In this document: piece by piece, positions 41,076 through 48,933 of the stretch | Layout: the number at the start of each line of letters is the position of its first letter | Position numbering within the stretch: the first letter of the stretch is position 1 | DNA from: JBMNOZ01 sp050943335 | Lineage (GTDB): Bacteria > Bacillota > Desulfitobacteriia > Desulfitobacteriales > Syntrophobotulaceae | Assembly: GCA_050943335.1 (NCBI GenBank) | Contig: JBMNOZ010000008.1 | Coordinates: 1-64,000, forward strand | Direction: 5' to 3' | DNA length: 64,000 bases | Notes under the pieces: generated by a model | What the model saw: the letters and a program-made list of their open reading frames with translations, nothing else | What the model was told of the DNA's origin: nothing | Database searches by the model: none | Translations under genes and position numbers: made by a program

Positions 41076-41828
41076 ATGGCGGAAATAAACTATGTCTGTG
41101 GCCGAAATGCTGTTCTAGAGTTAATAAAATCAGGTAATTCCATTAACAAAGTGCTTTTGTTAAAAAGCCAAAATGAGAGAAGAAACTCTGATATTATTCA
41201 CTTGCTTAATAAGAGGGCTATTCCCTATCAGCTTGTTGAGAAAACTGTTTTAGACAAATATAGCGCAGGGGCAAAACATCAAGGTGTTCTTGCTTTCACA
41301 GCCGGAAAAGATTATGTTGAAGTTGAGGATATCTTGGAGATTGCCCGCCAAAAGGGTGAAGAACCCTTAATTTTAATGTTGGACGGGATTGAAGATCCCC
41401 ATAATTTTGGGGCCCTTTTAAGAACTGCCGATGCCGCAGGTGTGCATGGGGTAATTATCCCTAAAAGGCGAAGCGTGGGTTATACGGCCGTTGTGAGTCG
41501 GACCTCGGCTGGAGCGGTTGAATATGTAGCCGTAGCCCGGGTCACCAACCTGGTACAAACAATAAAACTACTTCAAGATCAAGGATGTTGGGTGTCCGGG
41601 GCGGAGGTCGGCGGAAAAGATCTCTTTAGCGCGGATTTAAGCGGTCCTAGAGTTATTGTTATCGGTGGGGAGGGGAAAGGCTTGGCAAGACTGGTGCGGG
41701 AAACCTGTGATGAAATTGTTTCGGTGCCTATGTTTGGGAAGATTTCCTCATTAAATGCCAGTGTGGCCGGCTCAATTATTCTCTACGAGGTTAGAAGGCA
41801 AAGAATCCAAGCTTTAACTGGTATGTAA
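41076..41828 (+). CDS. rlmB: 23S rRNA (guanosine-2'-O-)-methyltransferase RlmB-type (SpoU family)
   Basis: 250 residues. N-terminal substrate-binding domain (YVCGRNAVLELIKS ... HQGVLAFT). The SPOUT knot has LDGIEDPHNFGALLRTADAAG, VIGGEGKGLARLVRETCDE and SLNASVAGSIILYE, all three SpoU motifs. It methylates a ribose 2'-OH of 23S rRNA (or tRNA in TrmH relatives). It follows dfrA and precedes the sigH promoter. Confidence 0.95.
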   Translation: MAEINYVCGRNAVLELIKSGNSINKVLLLKSQNERRNSDIIHLLNKRAIPYQLVEKTVLDKYSAGAKHQGVLAFTAGKDYVEVEDILEIARQKGEEPLILMLDGIEDPHNFGALLRTADAAGVHGVIIPKRRSVGYTAVVSRTSAGAVEYVAVARVTNLVQTIKLLQDQGCWVSGAEVGGKDLFSADLSGPRVIVIGGEGKGLARLVRETCDEIVSVPMFGKISSLNASVAGSIILYEVRRQRIQALTGM

Positions 41829-41842
41829 ACTCTATGTTTACC

Positions 41843-41872
41843 TTGACGCTATTCAAAACCTTAGGGTATAAT
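41843..41872 (+). promoter_or_regulatory. SigA-type promoter for sigH
   Basis: TTGACG (41843-41848), 18 bases, TATAAT (41867-41872). Confidence 0.7.
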
Positions 41873-41933
41873 TATACATCAAGACAAAAGTGCGCCACCG
41901 CTTTTTCGGGGCTAAATAACAGGAGGGATAGAT

Positions 41934-42593
41934 TTGAATATTACTCTCCAGTCGGAGACGCCGGAAGAATTTGAAGCTAACGAAACTCTGATTGATGAGG
42001 AACTGGTGGAGTTAGCAAAAGCTGGTGACGCCACAGCTCAGGAGTATTTGATAAATAAATACAAGAATTTTGTTAGGGCTAAGGCCCGCTCCTATTTTTT
42101 AATTGGGGCGGATCGAGAGGACATTATCCAAGAGGGTATGATCGGTCTATACAAGGCCATTCGAGATTTCCGCGGGGACAAGCTCTCCTCTTTTCGAGCT
42201 TTTGCCGAACTATGTATTACGAGGCAAATTATCACCGCTATTAAGACTGCAACCAGGCAAAAACACATCCCTCTCAATTCCTATATTTCTTTAAACAAGC
42301 CTATTTACGATGAGGACTCAGACAGGACACTGCTGGATGTTATTTCCGGATCAAAGATTACTGACCCGGAAGAGCTTATTATCAGTAGAGAAGAATTTGA
42401 CGATATTGAGGAAAAGATGGGGGAGATCTTAAGCTCTTTGGAGTGGGAAGTTCTTATGGCTTATTTGGAGGGTAAATCCTATCAGGAGATCGCTCTCGAC
42501 CTCCAAAGGCATGTCAAATCCATTGATAATGCTTTGCAAAGAGTGAAGCGAAAACTAGAACGATATCTTGAGCATCGAAAGCGTTTAACATAG
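41934..42593 (+). CDS. sigH: RNA polymerase sporulation sigma factor SigH
   Basis: 219 residues from TTG 41934 (AGGAGGG upstream). Region 2: EYLINKYKNFVRAKARSYFL, DREDIIQEGMIGLYKAIRDF; region 4: LSSLEWEVLMAYLEGKSYQEIA and HVKSIDNALQRVKRKLERYL. These match SigH (Spo0H), which drives early sporulation and competence genes. Its position after rlmB and before the tRNAs and rpmG is the conserved Firmicute order, and supports a spore former. Confidence 0.96.
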   Translation: MNITLQSETPEEFEANETLIDEELVELAKAGDATAQEYLINKYKNFVRAKARSYFLIGADREDIIQEGMIGLYKAIRDFRGDKLSSFRAFAELCITRQIITAIKTATRQKHIPLNSYISLNKPIYDEDSDRTLLDVISGSKITDPEELIISREEFDDIEEKMGEILSSLEWEVLMAYLEGKSYQEIALDLQRHVKSIDNALQRVKRKLERYLEHRKRLT

Positions 42594-42623
42594 GCTTTAG
42601 AGCATAAAAGTTGAACTTTCTTA

Positions 42624-42653
42624 TTGACAAAGATAGGCCTGTTTTGCTATAAT
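42624..42653 (+). promoter_or_regulatory. SigA-type promoter for the tRNA cluster
   Basis: TTGACA (42624-42629), 18 bases, TATAAT (42648-42653), 20 bases before tRNA-Thr. Confidence 0.8.
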
Positions 42654-42673
42654 TCAATGGTGTCCGATAACAT

Positions 42674-42749
42674 GCCGACGTAGCTCAATTGGCAGAGCAG
42701 CTGATTTGTAATCAGCAGGTTGCGGGTTCGAGTCCCATCGTCGGCTCCA
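42674..42749 (+). tRNA. tRNA-Thr (anticodon TGT)
   Basis: A 76-base cloverleaf. Acceptor GCCGACG pairs with CGTCGGC, the anticodon loop reads TTTGTAA, the T loop is GGTTCGAGTCC, and CCA is encoded. Confidence 0.96.
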
Positions 42750-42760
42750 GAAAATAAAAG

Positions 42761-42843
42761 GGTAGGTGGCCGAGTGGTTAAAGGCGGCAGACTGTAAATC
42801 TGTTCCGAGAGGTACGATGGTTCGAATCCATCCCTACCCACCA
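42761..42843 (+). tRNA. tRNA-Tyr (anticodon GTA)
   Basis: A class II tRNA of 83 bases with a long variable arm. The anticodon loop is CTGTAAA, the T loop GGTTCGAATCC, and CCA is encoded. Confidence 0.95.
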
Positions 42844-42878
42844 CTTTAAAGTTTTAAAATCTCAATTTTATATAATAT

Positions 42879-42953
<75 letters not shown>

Positions 42954-42963
42954 GTAATATACA

Positions 42964-43000
42964 CGACCGTGCGAAGTTCAATCGTATCGGTCTTTATTAT
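42964..43000 (+). terminator. Likely terminator of the tRNA operon
   Basis: GACCG-TG-CGA pairs with TCG-TAT-CGGTC (internal bulge), followed by a T-rich tail, 11 bases past the tRNA-fMet CCA. Confidence 0.55.
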
Positions 43001-43040
43001 TACTTTTTCAACAAACCGGTAGTGGATATTAGATGTATCG

Positions 43041-43054
43041 CTCCCCCGCAACCA
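43041..43054 (+). repeat. Near-copy of the tRNA-fMet 3' end (possible old attachment site)
   Basis: CTCCCCCGCAACCA repeats the last 14 bases of the tRNA-fMet gene (42940-42953) with one mismatch, 101 bases downstream. Integrative elements leave such 3' tRNA duplications; it may also be an untidy partial tRNA duplication. Confidence 0.45.
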
Positions 43055-43063
43055 TTTGTGTCC

Positions 43064-43109
43064 AAATCGCTGATAGCGTTGACTCCAATGCAATCGTCAG
43101 CGATTTTTA
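43064..43109 (+). terminator. Hairpin terminator
   Basis: AAATCGCTGA pairs with TCAGCGATTT across a long loop, then TTTAT. Confidence 0.6.
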
Positions 43110-43204
43110 TATTTCCAATATATTTATTGATAAGCTCCTTCATGCAAGCTAATCTCCAGCACATTGTTTATTCTCAAAAAAAGATCTAAATATTTAAAAA
43201 TAAG

Positions 43205-43231
43205 TGTTACAACATGTAATGTAGATTCGTT
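43205..43231 (+). promoter_or_regulatory. ECF-sigma-type promoter, copy D
   Basis: TGTTAC (43205-43210), 17 bases, CGTT (43228-43231), then GTTAATTATAGAAGG. An AAATATTTAAAAATAA-like tract upstream is shared with copy A. It reads toward the small membrane protein gene at 43330. Confidence 0.5.
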
Positions 43232-43329
43232 GTTAATTATAGAAGGACCTTTTCGCATATAATTGCGTAAAGAAAGAAGGAAACCTCGAATTAGTCAAAC
43301 TGCAAATACCTTTAACTTAGGGAGGGTTT

Positions 43330-43431
43330 ATGTTAGATTTAACTTTTGCAGCTCAGGTAGTTATAATAATACTAATAGCCCTTGTGTTTTATTTAGTATA
43401 TCTCTTAATAAAATTCTTACGAAAGAAATAA
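43330..43431 (+). CDS. Tiny single-pass membrane protein (33 aa)
   Basis: ATG 43330 with GGGAGGG directly upstream; stop TAA 43429-43431. The peptide is one hydrophobic helix (residues 7-27, AQVVIIILIALVFYLVYLL) with an acidic residue before it and a basic end (KFLRKK), so N-out/C-in. It is preceded by an ECF-type promoter element and followed by a strong terminator, so it is a complete transcription unit. No family is assigned. It parallels the 52-residue membrane peptide at 7674. Confidence 0.65.
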   Translation: MLDLTFAAQVVIIILIALVFYLVYLLIKFLRKK

Positions 43432-43469
43432 ATACATCAAAGGTAGGAAAGCAGGACTAAGATAAATTC

Positions 43470-43510
43470 ATGGCTTGCGGGCTAGAATAGTCCGCAAGCC
43501 ATTCTTTGTT
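43470..43510 (+). terminator. Intrinsic terminator after the 33-aa membrane peptide gene
   Basis: ATGGCTTGCGG pairs perfectly with CCGCAAGCCAT, followed by TCTTTGTTT. Confidence 0.85.
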
Positions 43511-43511
43511 T

Positions 43512-43616
43512 AAAATACGTAATCCAAAAGGACATATCCTTGATTGCACTGAAAAGATTAAACATTATATTGAGGGATTATCATATACCGATTTTATACA
43601 ACACGTGGAAAAATAA
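43512..43616 (+). pseudogene. N-terminal remnant of a HepT/DUF86-type HEPN toxin
   Basis: The open frame encodes HILDCTEKIKHYIEGLSYTD and then FIQHVEK before TAA. This matches the first helices of HepT/DUF86 proteins (HILxAIEKIexYxxGlsYedF). There is no start codon with a ribosome site, and the catalytic RX4-6H region is absent. The stretch to 43799 holds one further terminator and no gene. Confidence 0.5.
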
Positions 43617-43647
43617 ATTTGAACACGGCACGTTGTGGGCAAACCAG

Positions 43648-43680
43648 ACTTCTAGGGTAAACCCTAGAAGTTTTTATTTT
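43648..43680 (+). terminator. Intrinsic terminator
   Basis: ACTTCTAGGG-TAAA-CCCTAGAAGT followed by TTTTATTTT. Its upstream gene is decayed. Confidence 0.85.
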
Positions 43681-43799
43681 AGTAAAAAAGTCTTAAGGTT
43701 TTTCATTGACTATTAGGGGCAGGAATTTTAGGACATAAAAATAGGGATGCGGTCGGCACCCCTAAGTTCTTTTTAAAAGCTGGCGATCTTCCTTGGGAA

Positions 43800-44033
43800 T
43801 TAATAATCCTCATAACCGTGCTCTTTGTCAAGAGCTTCATCCCGGATTTCAGATCGCATACTATTTAAGGCTTCCCGTCGCCGGCGATTCTTTTCCAGAA
43901 GCTCTTTTCGTGTTTTTTCATCGCTGGTTTTTTCGATCATCTCTTCCGCTAGTTCCATATTGCGAATTGTGTGATTGATATTATGCTGAATCCTATCCAC
44001 ATTGTTTCTCCGATCATCCGGATTATGTTTCAT
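43800..44033 (-). CDS. tlp: Small acid-soluble spore protein Tlp
   Basis: 77 residues from ATG 44033 (GGAGG upstream; an in-frame TTG at 44039 is alternative). NPDDRRNNVDRIQ at the N-terminus and MELAEEMIEKTSDEKTRKE with RRREALNSMRSEIRDEA later match the Tlp family of minor SASPs, which are packed into Bacillus and clostridial spores. Highly charged, helical, no cysteine. It sits between a HepT remnant and the corrinoid operon on the minus strand, and marks the organism as a spore former. Confidence 0.9.
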   Translation of the reverse strand: MKHNPDDRRNNVDRIQHNINHTIRNMELAEEMIEKTSDEKTRKELLEKNRRRREALNSMRSEIRDEALDKEHGYEDY

Positions 44034-44095
44034 AAGCAAGATAGCCTCCTTCTGTAATTTTCAGCCCTTCGAAATTATTGTTTGAAGAAAGAATC

Positions 44096-45229
44096 TTACT
44101 TATGCAACCATTGCTTCAAAATCGCCAGCATTACAAGCTTAAAAAACTCTACCATCTGTTCCAAAGGATTCTTTGAATCCAACAAGGAGTTTGTCAGAGC
44201 CGCAGGTTTAGGTTGATCAGGAGCGTGCCTTAAGAGAAGCTTAGCAAGAATCTCTTTTCCGGCGGTTATGGCCTGCTCTGGAGATAGGAGTCCCCACATC
44301 ATTTGGTCCATGAGGTGAACATAAAGAGAGGTTTGGATCACCAAGCTCTCTTCTCGTTCCAAAACAGTAAGCTTTGATCTGAATTCTTCCTTTCCGAGTT
44401 TGGCATCAGAGTTTTGGAGATAGCTCCTCCATAAATCCTCTGCTCCCATGCCAAAACGTTTAAAAAGCTTAAGTACGCTGAATTGAGACCGGGGACTTAA
44501 GCCGGATTCTAAATGCAGGGCTTCTTTCACAGCCGCTTTAACAGCAAGGCCGATTAACTCTCCTAGCTTGCTATGTTTGCCGGCATAGAAAAGTTTTAAA
44601 TCTGCTTGGGGGTTAGCAATGACAATTGCGCCATCAGTACCTGTTCCGGTAGCCAGTCCGGAGGAATAGTTGCTGCCAGCCCCGAGTTCTTGCAGAGCGG
44701 CTGTTTTGGCCTCCGTGGCGGTTATTAGAGATCGAACCATTGTTTCCGCCGGCAGATCAGCATTGATATGCAGGATGATATTGATTGTGCCTGGGGGGAG
44801 GAAAAAGATTTGGCCCTGCTGTTCGTAGAAAAAGGCCGGATCACCGACCCGGCCGCCGTTGACCTCAATTCCTCCTGTCACCAACGCTGTTACCTTCAGT
44901 TCTCGAAAGCTTTCAGAACAGATAGCCACATTCTCCATCGAGGCGGAGGTTATAAGTCCCGCAGTGGTTTGCGGGTCCAATCCCAATTCTTCGGCAAGAA
45001 GGCTTAAGTGTTGTTCATAATTAGCAGGCGTTATTTCAGTGCGTGGTCCGAGACCGGAAGTGATATCGTGGTTGAATACCGCAGATAGATTTTCTTGGTA
45101 ACCTCCATTTAAGTGGGAGGTACTCAAGACCTTGTTTTTCTGTTCCAGATTAATAACAATACTCTCCTTATAGCGGTTCACCTTATCTCCATTGGGAAGG
45201 GTGTACAAGTGCAAATCAGTTCCCTCCAA
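44096..45229 (-). CDS. cbiZ: Adenosylcobinamide amidohydrolase (CbiZ-type)
   Basis: 377 residues. The N-terminal two thirds match CbiZ: STSHLNGGYQENLSAVFNHD, ASMENVAICSE, VTALVTGGIEVNGGRVGDP, TEAKTAALQELG and SGLATGTGTDG. CbiZ cleaves the aminopropanol linkage of adenosylcobinamide or corrinoids, letting the cell remodel salvaged cobamides. A ~120-residue C-terminal extension (from LSPRSQFSVLKLFKRFG) goes beyond the usual length and is unassigned. The start overlaps the ABC ATPase gene by 14 bases. It is last in the btuFCD-cbiZ operon under a cobalamin riboswitch. Confidence 0.9.
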   Translation of the reverse strand: MEGTDLHLYTLPNGDKVNRYKESIVINLEQKNKVLSTSHLNGGYQENLSAVFNHDITSGLGPRTEITPANYEQHLSLLAEELGLDPQTTAGLITSASMENVAICSESFRELKVTALVTGGIEVNGGRVGDPAFFYEQQGQIFFLPPGTINIILHINADLPAETMVRSLITATEAKTAALQELGAGSNYSSGLATGTGTDGAIVIANPQADLKLFYAGKHSKLGELIGLAVKAAVKEALHLESGLSPRSQFSVLKLFKRFGMGAEDLWRSYLQNSDAKLGKEEFRSKLTVLEREESLVIQTSLYVHLMDQMMWGLLSPEQAITAGKEILAKLLLRHAPDQPKPAALTNSLLDSKNPLEQMVEFFKLVMLAILKQWLHK

Positions 45230-46475
45230 TATTTTCTATAACATCTGTTAAGTTCTGAAAACCGAGAGCTCCCTTAGAATAAAGTTCCTCTAAAAGTTTT
45301 TCAGCGGCACCACCTGTAAAGTCACGTTTAGAGAAATCATCCTGCTCGACGATTAGTACTTTTTTCTGCCCTTCTTGTAGAGCATTCACTACTTGTTTAA
45401 GATTAGCTATATTTCCCACACCGAAGGGGACGGGAAGGATAATAATGACTTCGGCTTGAGCGATTAATGCAGCGTTTGCTTTTTGGGACTCCGTGGAAAT
45501 AGGAGCGAAAGGTTTTTCTTCAGCGATCTTTAAGCCTAATTCCCGAGCTTTTTTCCAATCCGAATCTCCGATGTTTAAAACCCCACAGCTTACCGTATAG
45601 CCGGAGTGTACGAGCTGATCCATAAGATACCCCCCGCTCCCGCCTCCGCAAACTAAATGGATTTTTAGGTTGCGGTGCTTAGATGTCTCTTTTTCTAGGC
45701 GGAGGGGGATAATATTAAAACGGCCCGTTATTTCATTTTTCGCTATCGCCACTTCGATATGATAGCTTTCTTTAATATTCTCGGTTGTCAATACTTGGGA
45801 CGGATCCCCGTAGGCTATGATTTTCCCGCGGTTGAGCAAAATGATTTTCTGACTATACTGGGCAGCAAGATTTAAGTCATGCAAAACGGCAATTACTGTT
45901 AAGCCCTGAGTCTTGTTTAAATTGCTCAGTAGTTCCAGCAGCTCCAACTGGTGCTGAAGATCGAGATGGGAGGTTGGTTCATCGAGTAAGATAATTTTAG
46001 GGCTTTGGGCTAAAGCCCGGGCTACTATAACCCGTTGTTTCTCTCCTCCGCTTAACTCATTAATGAATCTTTCTCTGAGATGCCAGACATTAGTAAGTTC
46101 CATAGCACGACGGGTAATTGCTAAATCCTCCCTGGAATCGGGCTGGAATTTTTTTTGGTGAGGAATTCTTCCCATCAAAACCGTTTCCCAAACGGAAAAG
46201 GAAAACTCCCCTGTACTATCCTGAGGAACAACAGCCATTTCCCGGGCTAAGTGTTTTTTGTTGATCGCAAGAAGGTTTTGGGCCTCTAAAAAAACAGCTC
46301 CTTTTTGAGGAGTATATTCAGCAGAAATATTTTTAAGCAGGGTTGACTTTCCTGAACCATTGGGTCCGATAATCGTTATAAAGCTACCTTTGGTTATTTC
46401 CAGATTTAAATCCTTAAAGACCGGGTTTTGGTCATAGCTAAAAGAAAGTTGTTCGGCTGTCAAATAACGCTCCAT
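45216..46475 (-). CDS. btuD: Corrinoid ABC transporter ATPase (BtuD/FecE-type) fused to a C-terminal Rossmann-like domain
   Basis: 419 residues; a typical BtuD is ~255. ABC domain: Walker A GPNGSGKST (~36), signature LSGGEKQR, Walker B ILLDEPTSHLDL and VLHDLNLAAQYS with the H-loop. After ~residue 270 an extra ~150-residue domain opens with IHLVCGGGSGGYLMDQLV and has VIIILPVPFGVGN and VLIVEQDDF. The glycine-rich loop suggests nucleotide or corrinoid-precursor binding; I do not recognise it as a named enzyme. It energises corrinoid uptake with the adjacent permease (start and stop overlap by 1 base). Confidence 0.88.
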   Translation of the reverse strand: MERYLTAEQLSFSYDQNPVFKDLNLEITKGSFITIIGPNGSGKSTLLKNISAEYTPQKGAVFLEAQNLLAINKKHLAREMAVVPQDSTGEFSFSVWETVLMGRIPHQKKFQPDSREDLAITRRAMELTNVWHLRERFINELSGGEKQRVIVARALAQSPKIILLDEPTSHLDLQHQLELLELLSNLNKTQGLTVIAVLHDLNLAAQYSQKIILLNRGKIIAYGDPSQVLTTENIKESYHIEVAIAKNEITGRFNIIPLRLEKETSKHRNLKIHLVCGGGSGGYLMDQLVHSGYTVSCGVLNIGDSDWKKARELGLKIAEEKPFAPISTESQKANAALIAQAEVIIILPVPFGVGNIANLKQVVNALQEGQKKVLIVEQDDFSKRDFTGGAAEKLLEELYSKGALGFQNLTDVIENIGGN

Positions 46476-47530
46476 TACGAACCTCCTGAAAAAGTAACGG
46501 ATTTCTTCTTCTTTAAGAGATAAATGAAAAACGGTCCGCCAAAAAGAGCGGTGATAATTCCAATTGGAATTTCCATAGGAGCAAATAGAGTACGGGATAG
46601 GGTATCTGCAACGACCATGAAGATACCGCCGACTAAAAAGGAAAGGGGTAGTAAGATTCGATGATCAGGGCCGACCAGAATCCTGACAATATGCGGGATT
46701 ATTAAGCCCACAAAACCGATGGTTCCGCAAACGGCCACTGCTCCGGCTGCGGTTATCGAGGAGGCTCCTAACAGGAGGGCCCGTAGTCTTAGGAGATCAA
46801 TTCCCAAGTGCATTGCGGTACTGTCACCAAAAACCAGAGCGTTAAGCTCTTTAGCGCAAAGCATTAAAACCAGGACACCTATTAAAATTAACGGCACGGT
46901 AATTTGAACATGTTGCCAGGTACGATTTGAAAAACTGCCCATCAGCCAAAAAAATATCTTATCCAGCTTGTTTGTGTTCATAACCATGAGAAAGGACATC
47001 AAGGAGGATAGGAAAGAATTAAAAGCCACTCCGGCAAGCAGGAGGGTAGCCACAATGATTTTTTTCCCGACACGGGCGATATTATAAACTATCAAAGTTG
47101 TAATTAAGGCTCCTAAAAAACTAAAGAAAGGGATTTTCATCAAGCCTAAAAAATTGACAGTGGTGATGAAGCCGATAGTTGCTCCTAAAGCCGCCCCCGA
47201 AGAGATGCCAATAATATAGGGATCCGCTAAAGGGTTTTTGAAAAAAGCCTGGTAGGTCCCTCCGGCAACTGCCAGAGCACCTCCCACAAAGGCAGCCAAA
47301 ACAACTCGGGGCATTCTAAGAGACCAAATGATAGCTTCATTAACGGCAGAATACTGAGCGGTATCAAGGGCTTTATTTAGGATCGGGATTTTAGCAAGAA
47401 TTATGATCAGAGCCTCAGAAAAGGGTATATCTGCCGGGCCGAGGGTAAAAGAATAAATGCTAATTATTATTAAGAGAAAAAAATTAATTATTATTAAATG
47501 TTTTCGATATTGTTTTTTAAAAAAAATCAT
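46475..47530 (-). CDS. btuC: Corrinoid ABC transporter permease (BtuC/FecCD family)
   Basis: 351 residues with about ten membrane segments. LRMPRVVLAAFVGGALAVAG with TYQAFFKNPLADPYIIGISSGA is the FecCD-family N-terminal signature. GFVGLIIPHIVRILVGPDHR is the cytoplasmic coupling loop. Together with the lipoprotein BtuF and ATPase BtuD it imports vitamin B12-type corrinoids; the riboswitch and cbiZ support that over siderophores. Confidence 0.92.
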   Translation of the reverse strand: MIFFKKQYRKHLIIINFFLLIIISIYSFTLGPADIPFSEALIIILAKIPILNKALDTAQYSAVNEAIIWSLRMPRVVLAAFVGGALAVAGGTYQAFFKNPLADPYIIGISSGAALGATIGFITTVNFLGLMKIPFFSFLGALITTLIVYNIARVGKKIIVATLLLAGVAFNSFLSSLMSFLMVMNTNKLDKIFFWLMGSFSNRTWQHVQITVPLILIGVLVLMLCAKELNALVFGDSTAMHLGIDLLRLRALLLGASSITAAGAVAVCGTIGFVGLIIPHIVRILVGPDHRILLPLSFLVGGIFMVVADTLSRTLFAPMEIPIGIITALFGGPFFIYLLKKKKSVTFSGGS

Positions 47531-47556
47531 GGGGAATTCTCCCTTGGTTTAGGTTT

Positions 47557-48465
47557 TTATTCTTTAAAGGCTTGAGGGTGGAAATATCTGGCTAGCTGTT
47601 CCAACCCTTCGATTACCCGGGGACCGGGCCGGCTAATAAGATCATCGTCAATTACAAAGATCTTGTCGTTTTTCACAGCTTGTAAAACTTGATAGCCGTT
47701 ACGTTTTTTAATATCAGAAGGAGTATGACTATGGGAATTTATGAGGTAGATATCTGGATTTTCCTCTAACAAGGTCTCAACGCTGTAATTGTAATAACGT
47801 TCCGTATTTTTCCCGGCGATATTCTCTCCTCCGGCAGTGACAATTATATCATGGATAAAGCTTTGGGACCCGGCCGACATTAAAGGATCATCCCAGACTT
47901 CAAAAAACACCTTTGGTTTTTCTAAATTTTGTACTTTAGCGGTTATGGCTTCCAATCTCTTTCTCATATCCTCTGCTACTCGGGCTGCTTCTTTCTCTTT
48001 ACCCGTTAGAATTCCGGCCAATTCGATATTGTCAATCACCTGTTCAATGGTGTCGGCGTCGAGAACGACCACGGTAATGCCCAAACTTTCAAACTTTTCA
48101 ATGACATCTTCTTGAACACCCGCTGCCACGAAGACCATATCTGGATCCTTAGAAGTGACTAATTCTACATTAGGGGTTGAAAAATCGCCCATTGTAGGTT
48201 TGTTTTTGGCAGCAGCCGGATAGTTACAATATTCAGAGACACCGATGATTTCCTGATCGAGCCCGATAGCAAAAAGTATTTCCGTAAGAGCGGGAGAAAG
48301 AGAAACAATCTTCTCTGGAGGAGAAGTGATGTTTATTTCTCGGCCTAAAGTGTCTTTAATGATTTTTCCTTGGGAGTTTTCATTTCCCTGACTAGAACAG
48401 CTGACCATAAAGGCTAAAATAAGTATCAAAACTAGAAATCTTGGCAATATTTTTCTCATCTTCAT
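47557..48465 (-). CDS. btuF: Corrinoid-binding lipoprotein (BtuF-type)
   Basis: 302 residues from ATG 48465; ATG 48459 is also possible, while the longer open frame to 48567 lacks a ribosome site and lies in the regulatory leader. The signal peptide ends VSCSSQ, so it is a lipoprotein. Helical-backbone metal-receptor fold: IVSLSPALTEILFAIGLDQE, GVSEYCNYP, and RPGPRVIEGLEQLARYFHP near the C-terminus. It captures corrinoids outside the membrane for BtuCD. First gene of the riboswitch-controlled operon. Confidence 0.92.
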   Translation of the reverse strand: MKMRKILPRFLVLILILAFMVSCSSQGNENSQGKIIKDTLGREINITSPPEKIVSLSPALTEILFAIGLDQEIIGVSEYCNYPAAAKNKPTMGDFSTPNVELVTSKDPDMVFVAAGVQEDVIEKFESLGITVVVLDADTIEQVIDNIELAGILTGKEKEAARVAEDMRKRLEAITAKVQNLEKPKVFFEVWDDPLMSAGSQSFIHDIIVTAGGENIAGKNTERYYNYSVETLLEENPDIYLINSHSHTPSDIKKRNGYQVLQAVKNDKIFVIDDDLISRPGPRVIEGLEQLARYFHPQAFKE

Positions 48466-48501
48466 CTTTCCTTCCTTATAAATTGTATTTGTATTTAATA
48501 T

Positions 48502-48528
48502 TAAAAAAAGCCTCTTTTTCAAGAGACT
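48502..48528 (-). terminator. Riboswitch-linked terminator upstream of btuF
   Basis: On the minus strand AGTCTCTT-GAAA-AAGAGGCT is followed by TTTTTT, between the aptamer and btuF. Ligand-bound aptamer would favour it. A second hairpin, GAAACAAAGCAT/ATGCTTTTGTTTC at 48556-48586, lies between aptamer and terminator. Confidence 0.8.
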
Positions 48529-48596
48529 TTCCCATTTTTGAGTCCAATGAAGAGCGAAACAAAGCATTTCCCCATGCTTTTGTTTCTAATATCTAA

Positions 48597-48747
48597 GGCA
48601 GGTCTCCTGGCTCACGGGTCATCCTCCTTCTAGCCTTCCCAGAGCCTAAGCTCCAGTGACATTTTAAGAATTCGTCGCCGCTACAGTGGTGGGTCCGCGC
48701 CGCTTTATACGGTCTTCCCTATTATCTTCTACAAAGAAGCACCTTAG
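48597..48747 (-). ncRNA. Cobalamin riboswitch
   Basis: Minus strand. Opens with AAGGTGC, then AATAGGGAAGACCG, CACTGTAGCGGCGACG, GTCACTGG, GGGAAGG...GGATGACCC, and closes with AGCCAGGAGACCTGCC, the canonical B12-box end. It controls the btuF-btuC-btuD-cbiZ operon by transcription termination. Confidence 0.95.
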
Positions 48748-48933
48748 ACATTCTTTAAGTTATTTTATTTATGAAATACTATTCCACAAAAAAATTATTT
48801 TGTCAATAACGAAAGGAGAAAGGAGGAAATCCCTTTATAAATGCACTTCTCTTCAACCTCTAAAGAGGGTGTGGTATAATCCAGAAAAAGCCTTTATCTT
48901 TCTAATGATTAGCTTTTCAAGAGGATGAGAAAG

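Noticed and set aside
43263..43460. 65-codon plus-strand open frame starting at 43263
   Set aside because: It overlaps the 33-aa membrane peptide in another frame, lacks a ribosome site and has a Ser/Asn-rich shadow-like composition.
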